DNA from: Euphorbia lathyris
Lineage: Eukaryota > Streptophyta > Magnoliopsida > Malpighiales > Euphorbiaceae
Reading direction: 5' to 3'
NCBI RefSeq assembly: GCF_963576675.1
Contig: NC_088915.1
Span: forward strand, 36,113,501-36,177,500
Length of the DNA stretch: 64,000 nucleotides
Of the stretch, positions 53,935 to 64,000 are shown piece after piece. Under the pieces are notes generated by a model. The model searched no databases. It was not told the origin of the DNA and saw only the letters and a list, made by a program, of their open reading frames with translations. Every line of letters begins with the position of its first letter. Positions within the stretch are counted from its first letter, which is position 1. A program made the position numbers and the translations under genes.

Positions 53935-55704
53935 GTTTAGTTATAAATAAAATATACTATAAACTCACTTCAATTCTAATAATTAATATTAATGTTCATA
54001 CCATACTTTAGTTTTTGTATTCAAGTCTAGATTATGGATTTTCAATTATTTGGGTAAGTCGAAGTTTTAGGTAATCCAATGACAATGACGTCGTATATTT
54101 TATAATTTTGTATTTTCCATTATGGATTTTTTTTACAATTATGTAAATAAAAAAAAAAAAAGAAGTGGAGAAAGGCATAGAATCTATTGAGAAAAAAACA
54201 GGTTGCAAGTTTAAGAAAAGGTGGAAGAAGTAATAAAATTGTACATGATTTTTCCCGCAACTCTTAAACAGCAACAACAAATTCTAACAATCTTCAAATT
54301 TTATTTACTCAATTTAGTTAGATGTTAGCTTTCCATTGAGTTAAATTTTACATTAGAGCTCTATCAACTGCTTTTCAATGTTGAATTTTACATTAATGTT
54401 CTATCAACTCTTTTTCTAAATACTTTTTGAAGCTCAATCGAAGCTTCCAATATTTTTCCAGTTTTAATATTTATATTTTTATACTTTCGTTTAATTAATT
54501 CACATTCCTTGCGATATTAATTACGAACTTAGTTGATTTCGTCTTGTCAATATTCACAATTTTCAAATTGGAAGTCAAGCAACACATTTTATTTTCCAAA
54601 TTTTTGGTGAAACAACTAATTATTTACCAAAACTAAAATTTACATTTTAGTTCGTGGTGAAACGACTTATCAATTAATTTAGATTTCACATGTTTGAGAT
54701 TTCGATACAAAATTCTAAGGTACAACGTAAATTTCATTTATTTCAAAACGACAAAAACAGTTCTTGAACGCTAAATGGAACCATGTGACACCTAGACGTT
54801 CTAAAGATAAAGACAACTTCAATCATGCACTTGAGGATGCAAAAAATTCACATGTGAACCAAGGGAATGTAGCTGACATTTGTTGACCAACTCGAACGAG
54901 ACAACCTTACACTTCAACTGATGACATTGAGTAATGTGTGCGCCAGTTTTTTTGAACCTTATGATGAAAGCAACAAACAACTCCTCATCACCAAAGGTTA
55001 GAGATGAATGGTTTATCTGAACAAATGTTAGACTTGCTCCAAAAGGTTTTATAAATCCAAAAACCGAAAAATCATCGACAAAAAAAGCATACAACCTTCA
55101 CTAAAACCGCACTTCGCTTCCCAATCTGCGGGAATTCAAAATTCAAAACCGTTATAGCCATACCTTAACAGATGAGTAACCTATACCATGCCACACATTG
55201 ACGTGTCAAATCAAAATCTCAATCAGAGTCAGTCAGTGAAATATCCTATCCATATCAGTATTGTACTTTTAGTAGTGGTGGAGACATTCTCTAACGAAGG
55301 ATAATACTACTAAAGTGTGTTATGAGACAAAATATGACACTTTACCTCACCCTCACACATTATATAATAAAGTCCAATTGTTCTCAAAAACGAGAGAGAG
55401 CCATTCGGCCAACTACATCCCTTTAGATTATGCATCATCCCTTACCTCTAAATCTCACATATCGAGGCTTCTAAAGCCTCAAGAACTTATAACAACTCAC
55501 AAAAAAAAAAAAAAAAAACTCACTGCGTCTTTTCCTCACCATCACAGAAGTTCAAGTCTTTGTTTGGATCATCCATGCCTCAAAAGACAGTAGGCATGCT
55601 ATTATGAGGGTAAACTTCTAATTGTTGTGTATCAGGCTAGAATACTTGTCAACATCATGAACATTTTTTTTATTTTATTATATACATTTTCTGCATATTT
55701 TAAA
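53935..55704. other. AT-rich intergenic stretch
   Basis: No credible gene. A short direct duplication (TTTTACATTA...CTATCAACT at about 54345 and 54387) and an A-homopolymer at 55501-55519 are the only structures noticed. Open frames at 54819-55094 and 55315-55593 lack any recognisable family or context. Confidence 0.6.
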
Positions 55705-56290
55705 CATGGTTTTAAAAAATGCTAATCGGACCGACATAGCCCTCGAAGATTAATCAGAAATTAATCATATTTGTATTTTTATATCTTTTATTTTTTAATC
55801 AACAAATTGTTATATAAATTCAATTAAAATATATATATTATATTATCTAAAAATAATAATATATACTTATTTAATATAGAAAAATACGTATATTTGTATA
55901 TAAATCTTTCAAAATGTGCAAACATCAACATTACAACAACTCAAACAAATAAAATATAATGTTCACAATTAATATAATTCACCAAAAGATATTAAACGAT
56001 GTCTTTAAAGTCTTAAATCATACCATGAAAACAAATAGAAAACACAACTAAACCAAAATATTCGAAACACAATTCACCAATAACCATACGACAATGTTCA
56101 AAAGTGAGTTTTAATAAAACAAAAAAATTAATAATAAAAAATGCTTTTGTTTATCATTGCTTAGACGGTGCCTAGACAGCTAAAAGTCGTAGTGGGGCCA
56201 AAAAATCGCCAAAAGGGACTAATTGAAGAAACCATGACGGATTCTCAATGTCGAGTGCCTAAACGGTTGAGACGGCCTTGTTTTTTAACA
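55705..56290 (+). repeat. Uninterrupted copy of the dispersed repeat split by the Helitron
   Basis: Starts about GGTTTTAAAAAATGCTAATC and ends GAGACGGCCTTGTTTTTTAAC. Matches 45741-46084 and 47851-47968 in reverse. The ends look like poor inverted repeats; the family is not named. No coding. Confidence 0.6.
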
Positions 56291-56463
56291 GTAATTTTAA
56301 GTTTAAACACCTTATTCATCCATTTGAAGCATCATAGTTGGATATCATGCCATACAAGAGAACACAATAAAATGCCATCATTCAAATCAACATAATCTGA
56401 TACCGAACTATGATTAGCACAATATACTTATTTATCCAAATAGCGTAACAGATAAACTTTTTT

Positions 56464-57112
56464 TCACTCAACATCGTACCCTTTATCTTGAAGCTCTTGT
56501 ATCACTTCATTCCTCATCCTAACCCATAGTTTCTGTGCCTCTTGCTCAAACTTCCTGTTCTGCAACTCTTTCTGATAGTTATATCCATCTTTATCTGTTT
56601 CCATAACCCCTTTTGGTCCAATTGTGGTGCCAATCATTCCCCCTTCGGCAACGAACTCTTCCATGGCTTCTGCGTCACCGGGGTATGGAAACTCTCGCCT
56701 CTCGTACAGGTGAGCTAGCTCCCATTCTTCCTTTGGCCTTGGCTTCAATGTCCACCAACCTAGAGGGGATGTTTCATTGTATAGCCATGCAGCACCAACT
56801 AGTGTGTAGGTGCAGAGTAGAGCCTTGCCTATTTGCTTCCAGAAATACCAGTCTTCTCTTCCGAGTCCTACTTTTCTTAAGTACTTGTTGTAATTTACAG
56901 ATTTCAGATGTTCAATACCTGAAAAGTAACATAACTTTGTTTTTACTAGACCAACATGAGCATTTCAGCAGCAACACTTAAAAAAATGGGGTTTCAATAC
57001 CTGTTTTTGCTTGTTCAAAACCTTTGCGAACCATTTTTCTATTCTTAGCTATTGGTGGTTTGGGGAAATTCGCTACTTGATTGACTATATGGCTTTGATG
57101 AGGATGCTGCAT
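56464..57112 (-). CDS. Small conserved single-pass membrane protein, unidentified (188 aa)
   Basis: Two coding exons, 57001-57112 and 56464-56918, joined by a GT-AG intron (CAG/GTATTG donor, TTTTCAG acceptor) within a Gly codon. The protein begins MQHPHQSHIVNQVANFPKPP. It has a basic stretch KNRKMVRKGFEQ, one hydrophobic segment (about residues 65-82, KALLCTYTLVGAAWLY) and then NETSPLGWWTLKPRPKEEW and RREFPYPGDAEAMEEF. It ends in a charged helix KLWVRMRNEVIQELQDKGYD. The layout (short N-terminus, one span, acidic/basic tail) resembles accessory subunits of mitochondrial complexes such as the NDUFB11/ESSS type, but I am not sure. The 5' UTR and a leader intron probably extend to about 57870. 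Intact frame and splice sites argue for a real gene. Confidence 0.8.
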
Positions 57113-57337
57113 GGAGAAACCATATAGAAAGTACAATCATTTCATAATTAGATGAGAATACATGTTAGAATATTTTTGTCAGTAAATGGAGGACTAATTA
57201 TGATAAACTTGATGACATTCATATAAAATAAGATTGTAATTCATTCAATCTGGTATAGTAATAACTTATTTTGACTATATATTAACTTGAGCACCTTCGA
57301 GCACCTTTGAATTTATTTACATTGTTTCTTCAACAGC

Positions 57338-58417
57338 AGCAGAAAACCTGACATATTATCATCAATCAAGGAAGAGTTTCAAATTTGAACTTGTTACGCA
57401 TTTCATCGAACAGTTGGACGGCAGTACTTAGAAGGAAAGAAACTGGGTGAAAACCATACAAGTATCAGTGCGGCATTTCATCATATGATTCCAACTTTCC
57501 AAGAAGACTCATTTCTTTCAGACATTTTATCAAACACAAAATGAGCAAGACCCAAACTTTGAGTACATATTATCAACCCCAAAAACACTAAACCCCCAAA
57601 ATTTACGAACCCCAACATTCAAAAAAACAAATTTATGAACACAATTTATGTTAACAGAACCTCATTAAGCTTTTATCAAAAAAGCAAAACAACAATTAGG
57701 GGGATTAGGGGGTGGCGGCGACTGACCGGGGGTGAAGACTGGCTGCTCCTCTCGTGCGTTTTGCGCCGGCGGTGGAGAATGATTCTGCCTCTGCTGCGTG
57801 CGAACTGATGCTCGACGTCGACAATGTGAATTAGGGATAAGTTTAGTTGTTAGGTGCTGTGCTGTCAAACGAACACTTCCGCCCCGGCTTATTGTTAATT
57901 CTGATTTTCATTTATATCTAAACGACGTCGTTTTGATATACAAAAAATCATCGACGTCGAGCATTGTCGACGTCGAGCAACTAAACTAAACTAATCCCTA
58001 ATTCACATTGTCAACGTCGAGCATCAGTTCGCACGCAGCAGAGGCAGAATCATTCTCCACCGCCGGTCAGTCGCTGCCACCCCCTAATTGTTGTTTTGTT
58101 TTTTTTTTATAAAAGCTTAATGAGGTTCTGTTAACATAAATTGTGTTCATAAATTTTGGGGGTTTAGTGTTTTTGGGGTTGATAATATGTACTTAAAGTT
58201 TGGGTCTTGCTCATTTTGTGTTTGATAAAATGTCTGAAAGAAATGAGTCTTCTTGGAAAGTTGGAATCATATGATGAAATGCCGCACTGATACTTGTATG
58301 GTTTTCACCGAATTTCTTTCCTTCTAAGTACTGCCGTCCAACTGTTCGATGAAATGCGTAACAAGTTCAAATTTGAAACTCTTCCTTGATTGATGATAAT
58401 ATGTCAGGTTTTCTGCT
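57338..58417. repeat. Large inverted repeat covering the 5' region of the small membrane protein gene
   Basis: Left arm 57338-57851 and right arm 57978-58417 are near-identical in reverse, with a 126-bp spacer. The right arm lacks about 40 bases next to the CCACCGCCGG motif. The spacer holds ACGTCG repeats, including the palindrome AAACGACGTCGTTT at about 57921. The left arm contains the likely 5' UTR and leader intron of the neighbouring gene. Confidence 0.88.
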
Positions 58418-58617
58418 ACACCGACTCAATTGCAGAGGCGATTTGGGCGGAGGCCTCATTGGTTCCCCGCTGTCTCTTCGGCTTTGAACATAGAGAGAAG
58501 AACAATGAAGCACATGAGTTAGCTCGATGGGGCAGTAGTCTCCCATCTCCTCAAATCTTGATTGAAGATTTTCCTTACTTGAATTTGAAGGGAGACTTGT
58601 TGGATTTTATATTTTGA
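58418..58617 (+). pseudogene. LINE-type RNase H C-terminal fragment
   Basis: Reads WAEASLVPRCLFGFEHREKN then NEAHELARWGSS and ends at TGA. This is the end of an RVT_3-type RNase H domain with its usual HREKN...HELAR motif. It begins right at the inverted repeat boundary. 58618-59038 has no other gene beyond the PIG-P 5' region. Confidence 0.6.
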
Positions 58618-59038
58618 ATTAGTATAGTCTAATATTTTCCACAATAATTAAGTATTTTAATGGAAATAAAGGTTTTTGTGTTTGGATTTGTTGTGCAAAT
58701 GGGTACTGGACTGGAAGATTGATTCAACTAGACAAAATATCAATTTTCGACTATATTTGCAGCACAATGTTAGCAAACTTGTTGATTGCTTGCGTGATTA
58801 ACATAATGCTTTACCTACATTCTCTCAACAACTGATCTGAGTGTTTGGGTTATTTTGAGCCGATGATTTATAGAATTTCTTAAAAGTTCGTTTTCTTCTT
58901 CGTCTTTAATTTTTGACCTTCGAGTTTTTAAAAGTTTCTATTAACTTATTCTCTCTCTTTCTTTTGGTTATGGTCTGTTTTTTTCCAGGGAAACTCTCCG
59001 AGAACACTGAAATCCCAGAATTTTCTGAAAAGCTAGCC

Positions 59039-62000
59039 ATGGAAGATCACTATTCTGTTAGTAGTCCTAGAAGAGTTCTCAGCTTTTCAAAAAGGAGGAA
59101 GGCAGCTGGATCCTTTCTAGACCCTGATGACAGGGCTTCTAGCTTTGGGGTGTCTGGAGAGCAAGGACCAAAAACTTCAGAAGTTTATGGCTTTGTTGGA
59201 TCCATTACAACTATTGTTGCTACAGGTCATTCATTCGAATGTTTCTTTTCCCTATATATCGATTGTTATTTGAATTTCTGGCATATAGTGACTATTTTAA
59301 ATGCTCTACACTATAACTTTCTTAACAAACTCTAAATTTGTGCAAAATGACTTTCTAAATTTGACAATTTTTACTCTTAAATGATTCTATCGCATGATTG
59401 AAGATATGGGCAGAGACAGGGGGGTGTGGCTGGAGGGCCCCTGATCCCCGGCTGCCGGAACCATCCCTACCAGCGGTGGTTCCGGCCCCCTGTCTCAGGC
59501 AGATTGAGGTTGAAAGGGTTCCTGCTGTTGAGCTCTATGATACTCATAAATCAGAGCTGCTGCTGCTTTTGTGTTCATATTCAGTTCGATTCCCTTGACC
59601 TCAATCTGCTATTCCTGTCATGGGTTGATGGGAACTGGGATTTATCAACATGGGATGGTTCAAACTGCACAAACTGGACAAACTGGTATTTATCAACATG
59701 AACTTGTCAGGTCATATCCGTCCTAATTTGTGCAAACCTGTGTTTATTGAATCTTTGATTTTGTTTTAAAACAGTTTAACAAGCCAAATCACTTTGTATT
59801 TTGGTTGGTTATAGAATCTCAAAATCCTTCATCTTTGTCATAATAGATTTACTGGTCTTGTCTCTGATACTTTCATGAGACTTAAGGAGATGAGAGAACC
59901 TTATATAAAGGAAACCATGATTTGGGAGGTCTTCTTCCATGAAAATATATACTAAGATAACATGACATGTTTAAGTGTTTGTTAAATAGATATTGGATGA
60001 AACTTTTAAATTGACTATTTAATTAAAAATGACATAAATATATGGATTAAATGAAACTTTTATGCAGTTTAGTGTTGATAAAAAAAAAAAAAAAAGGGCG
60101 GCCCGGTCGCATTACGCGTCCCCGCTGAGCGAGGGTCCGGGGAGGGGTCCCACCACAAGGGTGTATTGGGGGCAAGCCTTCCCTTGCCAATTTAATTGGC
60201 AAGAGGCCGCTCCTAAGACTCGAACCCGTGACCTCAGGTCACACGGCAACAACGTTTTACCGTTGTGCCAAGGCTCGCCCTCATGCAGTTTAGTGTTGAT
60301 ACATTTGATTAATTGAAAATTTGATAATTAGGGTAGAAATTTTAATTGATAAATTGAAGATTTTATTTGAGCTAGTTCGGGTGTAAATAACTTCTATATA
60401 TACACAAAAAAAAAAAAATTGAGCGAATTCGATTTAGCAATTTTTTTTACGCATGCACGTGTAAAATTGCTTCATATGAAAAAAAATTGTACTTTGGCAT
60501 CATTAGCAGTGTTTCTTACTCATTTTACCTCTTCCAAGTGTCCAATTTGAGATTCAGTGGATGAAATTGCTATATTTCATCAGAATGTTTCTAACAAATT
60601 GACTACACGATCAAGTGGCTCTACTAATTTCCTAATGTTTTCAGTTTTTCTGCTTGTGCAGTTATTTTCTTGGTATGGGCATATGTTCCTGAACGTTGGT
60701 TGCACTCAATTGGAATCTTTTACTATCCTGACAAGTATGTAGTATTCATACTTCCCTAATTTCTTTTAAGCATTGTTTTTCAGTTTTCATTTTTTAAGAA
60801 TTTATTTCCTCTTCCATAAACACTAGTTATTTGATCAAAGAACACAGAAAGCTGCTGAACTCTTCATTGTGAAGCTATCTTATTGTTTAATTTATCCAGA
60901 GCTTACTGCTGAGACTTTTCAGGTACTGGGCATTGGCCATCCCAACCTATGCTATGGTTACAATAGTTTTAGCGATTGGATTTTACATCGGCATCAACTT
61001 ATTGTCCGTCCCTCCCCCAACTTCCTTCAATACGATATTCGGTAATCTGTCGTTTACTTATTGCCTGTGGTTCTTAATTTTAATAAGTTTAGCGGCCACA
61101 GGAGTAGGGAGGCAGGGACAATCACCCTAGATGGGAGAGTTGTTCAGGCCTCGGATTGCTTCCGGTATTTAGGATCTATTATCCAAACGGATGGAGAAGT
61201 AGATGGAGATGTTGCTCATAGGATTAAATCTGGTTGGTCGAAGTGGAAGAGTGCAACGGGTTTCCTTTGTGACCCCGGCATGCCTAATAGATTGAAGGGA
61301 AAATTCTACCACACGGCAATCAGACCAGCATTGTTATATGGTACGGAGTGTTGGGCAGTGAAACACTGCCACATCCATAAGATGTCGGTGGCGGAGATGC
61401 GCATGTTGAGATGGATGTGTGGTCATACGAGAAAGGATCGGGTGAGTAATGAAATAATTAGGACAAAAGTAGGGGTTACATCTATTAAGAATAAAATGAG
61501 AGAAAACCGACTAAGGTGGTTTGGCCATGTGAGACGTAGAGCGCTTGATGCGCCGGTTAGGAGGACCGAAGAGTGGCAAAGGGATGTAGTGGTGAGGGGT
61601 AGGGGAAGACCTAAGCAAACTTGGAGAAGGGTGATCGAGAGTGATATGAGTTTACTGATAGTGGATAGGACGGAGTGGAGGGAGCGAATTTGTGTCGCTG
61701 ACACGACTTGATTTCACGGTTTTATACGATGGTACATGTTAGCCGACCCCGAATCATTTCGGGACTAAGGTTTTGATGTTGTTGTTGCTAGAGAACTATC
61801 AGTGATTTAACAGAGGTTCATGAATTGTGATAATATGTGGTACACTTCAAATTATTACTTTAAATGTTATATAATCCTTCCTTCCATAGTTCATCGGAAG
61901 CTTCATGAATCGGACGAGTCACCACCGATTCAGCGAGTCACCCGATTTGGTCGATTTAGGCCACCATTTAAAAAAAAAAAAAAAAATCAAATTTTAACAT

Positions 62001-62559
62001 CTCAAAAACGTACAGCAGAAGAAGTTTCGAAGAAGATGGCTATTCACTTTACAAAAACAAAAAAATGTAGCGAAATTATAAAATACAATTAGTTTCAATT
62101 AGATGACTCTTCACTTTACAAATTCCAAAACCTTCCCTCTTATTTTCTATTTATTTGTTATTATCTCCTTCTACTCTATATTCTCTCTATTCTCTATGTT
62201 CTGTCTGTCTCAACTTTCTTTTATATCTTATATAATTTCTATTTAGATATTAAAGTTGTATTTTTGGACTAATATTTAAAGTTAAATATGGTTAATATTT
62301 TATTTTTTATAGCATTTTGAATTTGATCCGAATCTTACGATTCGATTCAATTCACGAGTCCCGATTCGCAAAATCAGATTTCGAGTCACGAGTCGAATCT
62401 CGATTTAACAACTATGCTTCCTTTGTTTTTGCAGATGAGTTCAGCAGGGACCCAACAAGCTCATTTCCTTTGATTGAGGGAGATGAGCAACCCATTGAGC
62501 CAATAACTGATATTGGTATCAATAAGATGAACAGTCTCATGTTTGATGATGTAAAATGA
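59039..62559 (+). CDS. PIGP: Phosphatidylinositol N-acetylglucosaminyltransferase subunit P (PIG-P), four exons
   Basis: Coding exons 59039-59225, 60662-60734, 60923-61041 and 62435-62559 give 167 residues with consistent phases and GT-AG introns. The protein starts MEDHYSVSSPRRVLSFSKRR, with two membrane spans: about 50-72 (YGFVGSITTIVAT joined to VIFLVWAYVPERW) and about 89-113 (LAIPTYAMVTIVLAIGFYIG). It then has PPPTSFNTIF and an acidic tail PLIEGDEQPIEPITDIGIN, all typical of plant PIG-P. PIG-P is a small ER-membrane subunit of the GPI-GlcNAc transferase, which performs the first step of GPI-anchor synthesis. A leader acceptor TTTTTTTCCAG at 58980-58988 suggests a 5' UTR intron; the in-frame extension before the ATG is probably untranslated. 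Introns 1 and 3 are swollen by insertions, but all exons are intact. Confidence 0.93.
59412..59494. repeat. GC-rich imperfect hairpin in PIG-P intron 1
   Basis: GACAGGGGGG pairs with CCCCCTGTC and CCGGAACCA with TGGTTCCGG, with a short loop. It stands out from the AT-rich intron. Confidence 0.55.
59545..59930 (+). pseudogene. LRR receptor-like gene fragment in PIG-P intron 1
   Basis: Reading with shifts gives LSTWDGSNCTNW (the LRR N-terminal cap pattern), NLSGHIRPNLC, and after an acceptor-like TTATAG, NLKILHLCHNRFTG with DTFMRLKEM, which is a leucine-rich repeat. Broken by stops; no kinase part. Probably a captured or duplicated gene scrap. Confidence 0.5.
60081..60282 (-). mobile_element. 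Au-type SINE in PIG-P intron 1
   Basis: On the minus strand it begins GGCGAGCCTTGGCACAACGG (box A) and has GGTCACGGGTTCGAGTC (box B), then TTAGGAGCGGCC, and ends in a T-run. A 19-bp direct repeat ATGCAGTTTAGTGTTGATA flanks it (60062-60080 and 60283-60301). The head matches Au SINEs of flowering plants. Confidence 0.9.
61083..61788 (+). mobile_element. RTE-type LINE 3' end in PIG-P intron 3
   Basis: The ORF tail reads FRYLGSIIQTDGEVDGDVAH, then GTECWAVKHCHIHKMSVAEM, RMLRWMCGHTR and RLRWFGHVRRR, ending VADTT stop near 61711. These are typical of the C-terminus of RTE-like plant LINE proteins. The tail ends in GATGTTGTTGTTGC, the trinucleotide-type end of RTE. Strongly 5' truncated, no RT core. 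Confidence 0.85.
61885..62416. mobile_element. MITE-like repeat next to PIG-P exon 4
   Basis: Ends CATAGTT and AACTATG are flanked by CTTC on both sides (61881-61884, 62417-62420). Both ends carry diverged ACGAGTC/GATTCG words in inverted arrangement, while the middle is AT-rich without genes. The duplication is short, so the call is tentative. Confidence 0.45.
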
Positions 62560-63762
62560 AAGAACACTGGAAAATTTGAATTTGCAAAACAGAGTAAGAA
62601 ATTAGAATTTAGAACAGACGACCAGAGAGAGTTTTAAGTTTGTGATTTGTGAAGAAGTTTACTGCAGCGTATTTATAGAGATTGAGAAGTTTGAGAGGCA
62701 GTTCGGTTTGTATTAGGAGTCACATTGCATCGGCTTTCTGTCCTTTGGTCTGTCTGTAACTGCTCTCCGTTTCTCTATGTTTTTCGAGTGGCATCTCTGT
62801 CCTTTGGTCTATCTCAGATGTTATATGTGCTGCACATATAAATGCTTTAAAGATGTTATTCTTACTCCTTTTCCCCTTCAAATAAAGATACACTATCTGC
62901 AAGACTGCAATTGCCCTCTGTTTATCTCTCTGAAACGAACTGTTGAATATGTTGGAAGTTCAGAGGTATTTCACTATATTGATCCAGCATCAATTCTCTT
63001 AATTTTCCTTCAGTTCATTAACCCTTAACCCCCTCTGCCCCTCTTTCCCTTCCCCTCTTTCTGCTGTTCTAAATTAATACCATTCATATTTTGCATATTG
63101 CAGACCTTTTTGTCTGGGAAACGTTTTTCCCAGACGGATTCGAGTATCCAAGTTTTGAATATTACGGAAATGGCCCCGAAACGTATCCCACCTGTTTCTG
63201 GACATTTCTGCATCGGAACCGTGTCGGAAACGTGAAACACCTGCAAGTTCACGTTTCCGTGCTTCATAGCTAGTTATGTTTAAAAAAACCCAAATTGATA
63301 GTTAGTTCATTTTGATGCAAATGAACTCTTGAAGGATGCTCCTTTTGGTTTTGGTTTTGTTTTTTTTCACTCCAAGAGTGTTGGTTAGAGTTGAACTGTT
63401 TTAGTTATAAGTTGGAAGCAAACAAGCGAATGTATTATTGGAGCTAATAATTTAATAATGTTTTGGCATGATGGGAAGCTATGTTGCCCGGACACGGACA
63501 CGGATACGGTATCCGACACGGACACGGATACGGGAAACGTCATTTCTATAAAACACATGACATGGGTACGTGGGGGACACGTGTAAATAATAAAAATATT
63601 GGGGCACATTTATAAATATTAAAAATATATTTTTAGATATGATTTTTCAGAGTTTGGAGTTGAACAGATGACGCTTATCAATCTCACAAATAGCAGAAGA
63701 AGAAATCATCCTCCAAGATTCGTCAAACTTACCCCCTTTTCTCCAAAAAATTCCTCGGCCGC
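62560..63762. other. 3' flank of PIG-P with several dispersed repeats
   Basis: 62560-62760 is the likely 3' UTR. CTGTCCTTTGGTCT occurs twice (62739, 62799). 63105-63270 is a GGAAACG/CGTTTCC-rich repeat. 63287-63425 is the copy of the 44866-44990 segment. 63490-63600 carries GGACACGGATACGG direct repeats. No gene seen. Confidence 0.5.
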
Positions 63763-63928
63763 CATGGCCGCGACCTCTTCTCTTGCTCAATCAACTGGTT
63801 TCTCCTCGACATTGTCTTCTACAGCAGCAACCTCTTCCAATCCCAAATCTACAGTCAATTCCTCAAACGCGAAAACGACAACGTTTACTAAGAATCCTTC
63901 AAAATCGCCGCATTCCAAGCCATTGTAG
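63763..63928 (+). CDS. Possible first exon of an unidentified gene
   Basis: GCCGCCATGGCC is a strong start context at 63763. The peptide MAATSSLAQSTGFSSTLSST is Ser/Thr/Ala-rich, like a plastid transit peptide, and stops at 63928. An in-frame upstream ATG at 63668 adds an Arg-rich stretch. Either a donor before the stop or a shift would be needed for a real gene. Weak call. Confidence 0.25.
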
Positions 63929-64000
63929 CAATCTCCGCAACAATTCCAGGTTATTACTTCACTGTGTTTTTCATAGATAGAAATTCTGAAAAAAAAAAAT

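Noticed and set aside
48577..53939. Target-site duplication of the chromovirus
   Set aside because: Flanks ATTTC and GTTTA do not match; the boundary may be off or the site has decayed.
54819..55094. Minus-strand open frame of 91 codons
   Set aside because: No recognisable motif, no splice or promoter context, surrounded by AT-rich repeat-like sequence.
55315..55593. Plus-strand open frame of 92 codons ending near an A-homopolymer
   Set aside because: Low complexity, runs through a poly-A encoded Lys stretch, no homology seen.
60081..60282. tRNA gene
   Set aside because: Box A and B are those of an Au-type SINE with a flanking 19-bp duplication; no cloverleaf acceptor stem.

Overview
The window looks like a repeat-rich stretch of a eudicot nuclear genome. 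Spliced host genes, Sirevirus-type Ty1/copia elements, a Tat-type Ty3/gypsy end, a chromovirus, CACTA, Helitron, SINE and LINE remnants sit in AT-rich DNA. I cannot name the species.

Left part (1-37132) is a nested stack of mobile elements. The oldest recognisable layer is a CACTA transposon, of which the right terminus (25088-25101) and about 2.7 kb of interior remain; that interior includes a broken E2 ubiquitin-conjugating-enzyme-like gene and an alternating inverted array. A minus-strand Sirevirus-like copia element (copy C, 14288-22416) lies in it. A plus-strand relative (copy A, 3' part, 7081-14287) is inserted in the extra ORF of C. Copy A was hit by a solo LTR (7147-8977, 5-bp duplication CAATT) and by a Tat-type gypsy element, whose 3' LTR is 4316-7080 and whose internal region fills 1-4315. 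That internal region carries, antisense, a six-exon plant mobile domain (PMD) gene with its own TATA box, flanked by tandem repeats. A complete third Sirevirus-like copy B (25166-37132, duplication GTGTA) is inserted just right of the CACTA end. The three copies share a third ORF after pol with a conserved TATA-containing block in front of it.

Middle part (37133-56300) holds a minus-strand copia LTR with leader, a tRNA-type SINE, a copia RT scrap, a LINE RNase H fragment, a MULE-like element inside a longer inverted-repeat element, and a single-exon OCTOPUS-like gene (42489-44162). Beyond that come a Helitron (46085-47850) nested in a dispersed repeat, and a decayed Reina-type chromovirus (48582-53934, minus). 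The stretch 53935-55704 is AT-rich and shows no gene.

Right part (56300-64000) is the most gene-like. A two-coding-exon small membrane protein gene (minus, 56464-57112) has its 5' region duplicated as a large inverted repeat (57338-58417). Next is a four-exon PIG-P gene for GPI-anchor synthesis (59039-62559) whose introns carry an Au-type SINE, an LRR gene scrap, an RTE-type LINE 3' end and a MITE-like element abutting the last splice acceptor. The window ends in dispersed repeats and a possible first exon of another gene.

All retroelement genes here are broken by stops or shifts, many of them CAG to TAG. Only the OCTOPUS-like, small membrane protein and PIG-P genes look like intact host genes.
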